Shown: positions 58,052 through 64,000 of the stretch, in pieces
How the letters are laid out: each line of letters starts with the position of its first letter
Numbering within the stretch: position 1 is the first letter of the stretch
From: Snodgrassella communis
Lineage (GTDB): Bacteria; Pseudomonadota; Gammaproteobacteria; Burkholderiales; Neisseriaceae
Direction of reading: 5' to 3'
DNA length: 64,000 bases
Assembly (NCBI RefSeq): GCF_914768045.1
Contig: NZ_CAJZCD010000005.1
Span: 1-64,000 of the forward strand
Program-made: the position numbers and the translations under genes
The notes under the pieces: model-generated
What the model was told of the DNA's origin: nothing
Seen by the model: the letters and a program-made list of their open reading frames with translations, nothing else
The model's database searches: none

Positions 58052-58393
58052 ATGAAAACTTTATTCACAACCGCAGATGTTGCTAGCTACCTTTCTCTTA
58101 ACCCTAAGGTTGTGACGGAGAAAGCGCGAAACGGTGAAATACCGGCTCATAAAAAAATTGGGCGCTGGTATTTTTTTAAAGAAGAACTTGACGAATGGCT
58201 GAAAGCCGATGCAGATTCCACACTGCAAGAGGCTACACATGCGAAAAGGAGTAAAACATGTCGAGCCGAAAAACAATCCGCGTCTATGAGCGGAAAGACC
58301 GCCGCGGGTGGTACTACTCATTCACGGCACCAAACGGACAGCGCATACGCCAAGCTGCTGGGACTGAAAACGAGCAACAAGCGCGCGAATTAG
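58052..58393 (+). CDS. Excisionase / MerR-like HTH
   Basis: LFTTADVASYLSLNPKVVTEKARNGEIPAHKKIGRWYFFKEELDEWLK; precedes int and overlaps it out of frame. Confidence 0.78.
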   Translation: MKTLFTTADVASYLSLNPKVVTEKARNGEIPAHKKIGRWYFFKEELDEWLKADADSTLQEATHAKRSKTCRAEKQSASMSGKTAAGGTTHSRHQTDSAYAKLLGLKTSNKRAN

Positions 58394-59295
58394 CAGCCAA
58401 GCATTATTATGAGTTGTTTGCTGTACAAAAGCTTGGCTACAGTCGCGAATATACATGGCGCGAAACAGTGGTGGAATGGTTGAAAGAAAATCCCCACAAA
58501 CAAAAGGATTACAACACAAAACTATTTTTACGCTGGTTAGATAAATATCTGGGCGATTTAACAATCAACCAGATAGATCGCGTAGTCCTGCGTACGATTC
58601 GTGATGCCAAGCTGAATGAAGGTCGGAAACCGAGAACCGTCAATGCTTACACGCAGCAAATCAGAATGGTTTTATTAGCAGCCAAGGAATGGGGATGGAT
58701 AACCAATCTGCCAAAGTTCAAAATGCTTGAGGAACCTAAGCGCAGAGAACGTTGGCTGACTGCTGATGAGAAAAACAGACTGTTTAAGGAACTGCCGGAG
58801 CACCTGATACCGATTGCAGCTTTTGCGCTGGCTACCGGTTTGAGAAAAGCCAATGTAGCCGGTTTGCAATGGTCGCAGGTTGATATACCAAGACGTACTG
58901 CATGGATTCATGTGGATCAGACAAAATCATCAAGAGCGATAGGAGTGCCTTTAAATGATGAAGCGATGAATGTCATTTTAAGCCAGCGCGGTAAGCACAG
59001 AACTAATGTGTTTACTTACAAGGGCAATCCAATTAAAAATCCCGCAGGTACCGCATGGAGAAAAGCATTAAAGCGTGCTCGGATTACCAATTTTCGATTC
59101 CATGACTGCCGGCACACATGGGCAACCAACCATGTCATTCAGGGAACGCCAACGCGGCCACTTCAGGAGTTAGGAGGCTGGTCGAGTGAAAAGATGGTGC
59201 AAAGGTATGCCCATTTAAATACCGAGCACTTGCGCCGGTATGCTGGAAACTCTTCCCAATTTGACACCAGTTTGACACCAGCACAAACCCAATAA
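58258..59295 (+). CDS. int: Tyrosine-recombinase phage integrase
   Basis: ALATGLRKANVAGLQWSQVD, FRFHDCRHTWATNHVIQGTPTRPLQELGGWSSEKMVQRYAHL; beside the att site. Confidence 0.95.
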   Translation: MSSRKTIRVYERKDRRGWYYSFTAPNGQRIRQAAGTENEQQARELAAKHYYELFAVQKLGYSREYTWRETVVEWLKENPHKQKDYNTKLFLRWLDKYLGDLTINQIDRVVLRTIRDAKLNEGRKPRTVNAYTQQIRMVLLAAKEWGWITNLPKFKMLEEPKRRERWLTADEKNRLFKELPEHLIPIAAFALATGLRKANVAGLQWSQVDIPRRTAWIHVDQTKSSRAIGVPLNDEAMNVILSQRGKHRTNVFTYKGNPIKNPAGTAWRKALKRARITNFRFHDCRHTWATNHVIQGTPTRPLQELGGWSSEKMVQRYAHLNTEHLRRYAGNSSQFDTSLTPAQTQ

Positions 59296-59345
59296 AAAAA
59301 GCCACAAGATTATGTGACTTAAACTATTGAATCTATACTGTAAAT

Positions 59346-59395
59346 TGGTGGAGGTAAGCGGGATCGAACCGCTGACCTCTTGCATGCCATGCAAG
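59346..59395 (-). other. Partial tRNA-Ala(GGC), 3' part: att junction between tandem prophages
   Basis: Minus strand cttgcatggcatgcaagaggtcagcggttcgatcccgcttacctccacca (anticodon arm, T arm, CCA); no D-arm or 5' acceptor upstream. Confidence 0.85.
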
Positions 59396-59588
59396 CAGCC
59401 AAACATTTAGTTATTTATTATCAGTAATTTATATATTGCCGCTTGCCACACAATCAGCAATATTAATCAATACTAATCATTAATAGGTCGCACAAAACCC
59501 GCACAGTGGATTCGTGCCTTTTTGGACGTCAGATAATACATTTCAACCGTGGTGGAGATCACCACGGTTGATTCTTTACTTACAAGCT

Positions 59589-59849
59589 TTACTGAATAGC
59601 TCTTACCAGCGCGCTATGCCGCCTTGCACAGTCGTTATACTTCCCTACTACCCCAACTGCCCACGGCAAGATGTCTGCGCCTGTAGACCCGTTTAACGGG
59701 CTTAATTCAGGACATGGCTCGACAAGGTTGGCAGGAATGCTAGCGACTGCTGATTGCTTCGTTGATGATGCGCACCCCTGAAGCATCCAGACACACATTA
59801 GTGTACACAGGAACTTTAACAATCTTTGTAACTTGTGCTTGTCGTTCAT
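59589..59849 (-). CDS. Rz1-like lipoprotein spanin (prophage 2)
   Basis: Near-identical to 22703-22963. Confidence 0.7.
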   Translation of the reverse strand: MNDKHKLQRLLKFLCTLMCVWMLQGCASSTKQSAVASIPANLVEPCPELSPLNGSTGADILPWAVGVVGKYNDCARRHSALVRAIQ

Positions 59850-60075
59850 CTTGTTTTACCTCACTCTTCGCTTTCTGTTTCTCATATTCTTGGCTGGCTT
59901 TGTTAGCCGCCTCCTGCTGTTTGTCCAAAGCTGCCTGATACTGCCGCCGAACTTCTTCCGCGCCCTTGCTATAGCCTTTCTTGTATTGCTTGCTGCCGTA
60001 GCTAAGTGCTGCAAACAACACCATCAAGGCAAGCAAAGCCCAAGCGCCCACAGCCATGTAATTAATGTATTTCAT
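59740..60075 (-). CDS. Rz-like spanin (prophage 2)
   Basis: Near-identical to 22854-23189. Confidence 0.7.
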   Translation of the reverse strand: MKYINYMAVGAWALLALMVLFAALSYGSKQYKKGYSKGAEEVRRQYQAALDKQQEAANKASQEYEKQKAKSEVKQDERQAQVTKIVKVPVYTNVCLDASGVRIINEAISSR

Positions 60076-60077
60076 CG

Positions 60078-60509
60078 CTATACCTCAAAATGCGGATAAT
60101 CTTTAGTCTTTACCCAATCCCCGCCCCATGCCATTTTTACGCCCAATTCTGCTGCAGCTCGTTTCATGGCGTCGGCAATTACCCGGAATTTGTTTAAATC
60201 ATTCCAATCTACCGGACACGGTACTAAATCCACCGCTTTGCCTGTGGTGTGCTTACTCGCAAACGGGTTGTTGAGCCACGTAACTTTGCTCAAGCTTGGT
60301 TGGGCATATTTTGCCGGCACGCCTTTGATGGAACATTGTTGTGCTGTTCGCCCTTTGCCGTAGTTAATGCAACATTGTTCACGGCTGCGCAAACCCTCAG
60401 TTACCATAAAATCCTGTTTGGTGATTTCAATGGCACGCTTAACCACCTTAACCAGATTAGTATCTACTCCTTGCAGATTTCCTAATGAACGTTGGCTTAA
60501 TTTGTACAT
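60078..60509 (-). CDS. M15-family endolysin (prophage 2)
   Basis: Near-identical to 23192-23623. Confidence 0.85.
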   Translation of the reverse strand: MYKLSQRSLGNLQGVDTNLVKVVKRAIEITKQDFMVTEGLRSREQCCINYGKGRTAQQCSIKGVPAKYAQPSLSKVTWLNNPFASKHTTGKAVDLVPCPVDWNDLNKFRVIADAMKRAAAELGVKMAWGGDWVKTKDYPHFEV

Positions 60510-60676
60510 AATTCCATTTCCTATATGAAAAAAAAGACAGTCCAGAAAATGGCTGTCTTTTTGCTTGAAAAATTAATATTACTAATCAGTATTTTACAAT
60601 ACAAAAAACTGCAGGTTTGCTGCAGCGTGAATTGTTTGTTGCATGAATAAAATTAATGCAAAACCAATTGCGTATT

Positions 60677-61012
60677 TTATTTCTGCCTGTCGTCTGTATC
60701 ACCAATCATCTTTTCTGCCCTGTTACAAACCGCATTGATCAGCTTTTGTGCCAGCTTCGGTGCTGTGGCCTTGAATGCGTCCAGTAGAGACGTGGAAGCC
60801 ATACCAGCAAATACGCCGGCACCTGCAAATAGCCAAGGGTGGTTCTGCGTGAAGAAATATTCCGTTAATGCTGCCGCAAAAACCATGCCTATAATGATGA
60901 ATGTAATGGTTAGCACTGTCCCATAGCGTTTGTAATCAGACACCACCAGCGCGCCTAGAAAGCCACCAGCAAGGGCGAAGCAATTGGCTAATGTGAAAGC
61001 CTCGTTCATCAT
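60677..61012 (-). CDS. Holin-like membrane protein (prophage 2)
   Basis: Near-identical to 25672-26007. Confidence 0.5.
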   Translation of the reverse strand: MMNEAFTLANCFALAGGFLGALVVSDYKRYGTVLTITFIIIGMVFAAALTEYFFTQNHPWLFAGAGVFAGMASTSLLDAFKATAPKLAQKLINAVCNRAEKMIGDTDDRQK

Positions 61013-61485
61013 TCACCGCCTTTTTTGTCTTCTACCCGTTTGGTGTGTTTGATTAGATTCCTGCCGGCAAGGGCGCAGATGATGGCAATAACAGGATAGG
61101 TGGTCATGCCTGTAGACAAAGGCGGGTATGCTGCGATAAATGCTCCGGATATAACCACCCAGATTAATGCCGACCAGATCAGGAAACAGCCAGACAGGAT
61201 ATTGCTGCGGTTGGAATGAAAAAAGGCAGCAAATAGCTGCCCTGCTGCTACAATTACCAAGATGGCCACGAATATTTTAGGATGAAGATGCAAGAATTTT
61301 TCGTATAAGTCCTCTTTAATCATCTCTTCGCCATGCAGTGCAAATACTAGTGCAAATCCCAGCATAGCAAACCCGCTTAGCACTTCAATTATTCGTGTGC
61401 CGGTACCAAATAACCAATCTTGGCATTTATCCGGTAAAAAGCGTAAATCAAGCAACCAGTGCAACCACTTAAATGCTTTAAGCAT
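61009..61485 (-). CDS. Phage membrane protein (prophage 2)
   Basis: Near-identical to 26004-26480. Confidence 0.6.
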   Translation of the reverse strand: MLKAFKWLHWLLDLRFLPDKCQDWLFGTGTRIIEVLSGFAMLGFALVFALHGEEMIKEDLYEKFLHLHPKIFVAILVIVAAGQLFAAFFHSNRSNILSGCFLIWSALIWVVISGAFIAAYPPLSTGMTTYPVIAIICALAGRNLIKHTKRVEDKKGGE

Positions 61486-61554
61486 GATGTATTTACTCCA
61501 TAAAAATGCCCTCTGCTGAGGGCGTGCATTTTTAGAAATTTGTAATTTGCCAGA

Positions 61555-62148
61555 TTATTCATTTGGTTCTGATGGCAATTCAGAAATTAAACCTTTCTGA
61601 TACTTCAATAAAGCAGCTCGATACCTCCGCCAAACAAGCAATCCTTTTTCTGCTTCTGTGCTTTCTTCTTCGGTATAAGCAAAATCAAGCATATCTTGGT
61701 ATGCTGCAATTTTTTCAGAAGCAGCTGATAGCAGTGTATTAATTTTTGCCTGCCGCTCATTATCTATTTGCTGCTGTCTCTGTGCCTCGGCTTCTGGTGA
61801 CATAACCCATTTATTTTCTTTTTCTGACCAATGATGGAAAGAATCAGGACAAGAGGCAGTTGTCACTGTTTTCGGCAACTCACCCGGTTCGCTGATTTTA
61901 ATTTCCTGCCCGGTTTCTTTGCTATAAACTGTTTCGCCGCGGTGGTCTTCGATATATTGCCATGATTCACTAGTCCACTGCGCGATATAACCGGCCTTAA
62001 AATCTGGCTCTTCTGCCTCAATGCATAATCTTGGTATTAGATAATGTCCATTACTTTCTAAAGGATCTAAATCTGCTGTAGTCATGCCAACAAAGTATTT
62101 GTTTTCGTCAAGCTGACATACAGGAATAGTGGGAGCATATATTTTCAT
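61555..62148 (-). CDS. Tail fibre assembly-like protein
   Basis: 197 aa immediately downstream of the tail fibre; LLSAASEKIAAYQDMLDFAYTEEESTEAEKGLLVWRRYRAALLK. Confidence 0.7.
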   Translation of the reverse strand: MKIYAPTIPVCQLDENKYFVGMTTADLDPLESNGHYLIPRLCIEAEEPDFKAGYIAQWTSESWQYIEDHRGETVYSKETGQEIKISEPGELPKTVTTASCPDSFHHWSEKENKWVMSPEAEAQRQQQIDNERQAKINTLLSAASEKIAAYQDMLDFAYTEEESTEAEKGLLVWRRYRAALLKYQKGLISELPSEPNE

Positions 62149-62157
62149 TTTTAATCC

Positions 62158-63072
62158 TTAAATTTTGATACAAGCAAGTAAAGCAATATTCCGTGGTCGC
62201 GTTTCTGACCCTCCTGATACGCCTCCGTAAATCTCACCGCCTAACCCGACTGTTGATAGCTCGGCACCATAAGTTATAGAATTGCCTATATCAGCATTTG
62301 CTGATCTATAAGGGCCAAAAGAATGGCTATGTGCCGCCATCATATCCAACTGATAAGAACCCAATGCCCGACCCGTATCAACTCCTCGCCCATCATCCCA
62401 GCCGCGCAAGAACTCTCCACGCAAATCCGGCAAATTAAATGTAGTTTTACCGTCTCCTGCACCAAAGGTAGTACCAATGGCAGCAAACAGGTTGGCATAA
62501 GTTATCCGTGATATTTCAGCACCATTAGCTTTTACCCAGCCTGTAGGCGCAGTTGACATGGCAAAAAACTGAACCGCACCAGATGGCGTAGCATTAATAT
62601 CTGCGCTGCCATCAAACTCAACTCCATTGATTCTGCGTGTCGTCTGTAGCTTTGTAGCTGTATCTGCATTTACACCAGCACCAGCCAGAATCGTCCAGCC
62701 TTCGGTGTTTTGGTTAGGGTTATTAGTATTGTTATCGCTGATTGAAATAAATAACTTGGTATTATCATCTGAAATCAGGATAGCTCCGGTTTGGTAACCG
62801 CCGAACGAATCAGAATAAGCCTTGTCAAAATAGAAAAAGCCACCTTTTTGCAGATGCACAGCAGTATCAGATAAGGCATTAAAGATGCCGTTAAAATCCA
62901 TGCCTTTTGGTGGCAAACCTCCTGATTCGACTGGCTGCATGGTTACATTCGGAAAACCATCGCTCCATGTTGCGTCTTCGGGATCTTGCCCTGCCTGTCG
63001 CGTGTCATGAATGCTGTTTTTACTGCCATTTACAGCGAATGGACGTGGAATTAATACTGGATTTTTACTCAT
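62158..63072 (-). CDS. Tail fibre / tail-collar protein
   Basis: GAVQFFAMSTAPTGWVKANGAEISRITYANLFAAIGTTFGAGDGKTTFNLPDLRGEFLRGWDDGRG...ETRPRNIALLACIKI. Confidence 0.9.
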   Translation of the reverse strand: MSKNPVLIPRPFAVNGSKNSIHDTRQAGQDPEDATWSDGFPNVTMQPVESGGLPPKGMDFNGIFNALSDTAVHLQKGGFFYFDKAYSDSFGGYQTGAILISDDNTKLFISISDNNTNNPNQNTEGWTILAGAGVNADTATKLQTTRRINGVEFDGSADINATPSGAVQFFAMSTAPTGWVKANGAEISRITYANLFAAIGTTFGAGDGKTTFNLPDLRGEFLRGWDDGRGVDTGRALGSYQLDMMAAHSHSFGPYRSANADIGNSITYGAELSTVGLGGEIYGGVSGGSETRPRNIALLACIKI

Positions 63073-63701
63073 GCGAAACTTCCTTGATTGAATGGTTGAA
63101 AACCTGTTCCGGAAAAACCAAAAATCCCCATTGGCGGAGATTCTCGGTAATCGATTAATACTCCGCTTGGTCGGGGCAATAAGCCTAAGTTGTAAATAAT
63201 GTGTCGTTCGAATTTATTGGGAATAAACTCAAAAAAATACCGGCCTTTCATGTGGCCGGTAATTAAAAAGTACACGCGCTTATCTGGGAATATCATGCGC
63301 AGGTATTTATTGATATTCGGCGCAGTAGCATTAAGGATATTTGCCGCAGCTTTAATCATGATCAGTGTGCGAAAACGTTCATCTGACAGTCTGTATGCAC
63401 TGAACCGCGCGCCCGCCGAACTAAATGGCCGGCTATTAAATGGCTGAAATGATTGCGGGCTGGTTTTAAAGCCGAACGCTTCAACATCATCTGGCGGAAT
63501 GCTGATATTGCGATTTACGCCAACAATCCGCCCCCAGATATCCAGCCCGAATCCCTGCGCTGTCTTTATATTGAATGCAAGCTTATAAAAATCAGCAATT
63601 GATTTTGCCGGGTCGATGCAATCATTAATACTGGCAATCAGATTGCAGATAATCGGGCTGTTTGCGTACTGCGACATCAATGTATCTTGGATATTTTTCA
63701 T
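63069..63701 (-). CDS. Baseplate/tail protein (DUF2612-like)
   Basis: SIADFYKLAFNIKTAQGFGLDIWGRIVGVNRNISIP. Confidence 0.7.
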   Translation of the reverse strand: MKNIQDTLMSQYANSPIICNLIASINDCIDPAKSIADFYKLAFNIKTAQGFGLDIWGRIVGVNRNISIPPDDVEAFGFKTSPQSFQPFNSRPFSSAGARFSAYRLSDERFRTLIMIKAAANILNATAPNINKYLRMIFPDKRVYFLITGHMKGRYFFEFIPNKFERHIIYNLGLLPRPSGVLIDYRESPPMGIFGFSGTGFQPFNQGSFA

Positions 63702-64000
63702 GCGATTTTTATCTGATAAATGGTTGTAGTCGGAAATTCATCAACGCCCATATTGAGTATATCAACCCATTCTGTGTCATTTTTGCTGATGCGCAATGAA
63801 ATAACACTTAAATGAGGGATTGCGGCTGCTACAGGGCAGATAAACTTGGAGGCAATAACAGGTTGGCCTATGGCTGCTTTGGTAGCACCTGTGGCAAATC
63901 CTTTGGTAATCGCAGCTTTTATCGCTTCGCTGTCCTGATGGGATAATGAATCTTTATCATCAACCGTTACCTGAAAAAAAACCGGCACAATGGCCGGCCG
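63698..64000 (-). CDS. Baseplate J-like protein C-terminal part (runs off the window)
   Basis: PAIVPVFFQVTVDDKDSLSHQDSEAIKAAITKGF...; frame open to the window edge. Confidence 0.55.
   Translation of the reverse strand, partial: RPAIVPVFFQVTVDDKDSLSHQDSEAIKAAITKGFATGATKAAIGQPVIASKFICPVAAAIPHLSVISLRISKNDTEWVDILNMGVDEFPTTTIYQIKIA

Larger units (their letters stand above)
22349..59395. mobile_element. Complete HK97-type (siphovirus-like) prophage 1
   Basis: 23-bp identical att core tgacctcttgcatgccatgcaag at 22349-22371 and 59373-59395; contains lysis, tail, head, terminase, replication, repressor, xis and int modules, with int beside the right att. Confidence 0.85.
59396..64000. mobile_element. 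Left end of a second, tandem prophage (runs off the window)
   Basis: Lysis cassette near-identical to prophage 1, then tail fibre and baseplate genes of a contractile type. Confidence 0.8.

Noticed and set aside
59346-59397. Complete tRNA-Ala gene
   Set aside because: Only the anticodon arm, T arm and 3' acceptor are present; no D-arm or 5' acceptor sequence at 59398-59430, so it is an att remnant

Overview
The window looks like a Neisseriaceae-type chromosome (inference from protein flavour and AT-rich spacers; no marker gene was seen). It has three parts. (A) About 1-15.6 kb: a polymorphic-toxin (Rhs) island, mostly on the minus strand. It holds a full-length Rhs protein with a YwqJ-type deaminase tip plus a putative immunity gene, a 5'-truncated second Rhs cassette whose toxin tip is out of frame by one base in a homopolymer, an orphan toxin tip with an ATGA-coupled putative immunity gene, and an Rhs scrap abutting an IS3-family transposase end. 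Upstream are a large Ig-like surface protein and a rhodanese. (B) About 15.6-22.3 kb: an AT-rich, decaying region with a YafK-type L,D-transpeptidase interrupted by an in-frame stop, an SdrD/DUF11-like protein, and two decayed fragments of that same gene. (C) 22.35-59.40 kb: an apparently complete HK97-type prophage (lysis, tail, head, packaging, replication, lysogeny, integrase) bounded by copies of the 3' part of tRNA-Ala(GGC). A second prophage follows in tandem in the same orientation (59.4 kb to the window end) with a near-identical lysis cassette but a different, contractile-type tail. The most notable signals are: the Rhs cassette array with a frameshifted toxin tip; a 24-bp iteron array inside the replication gene; a 37-bp repeat cluster just upstream of terS; a promoter, GC-rich structured RNA and 14-codon stub that resembles a C4-antisense/antirepressor immunity locus with its antirepressor deleted; a J-like/DEDDh exonuclease next to the integrase; and a YoeB toxin cut by an in-frame stop just before its catalytic His-Tyr. 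No CRISPR array or rRNA was seen.
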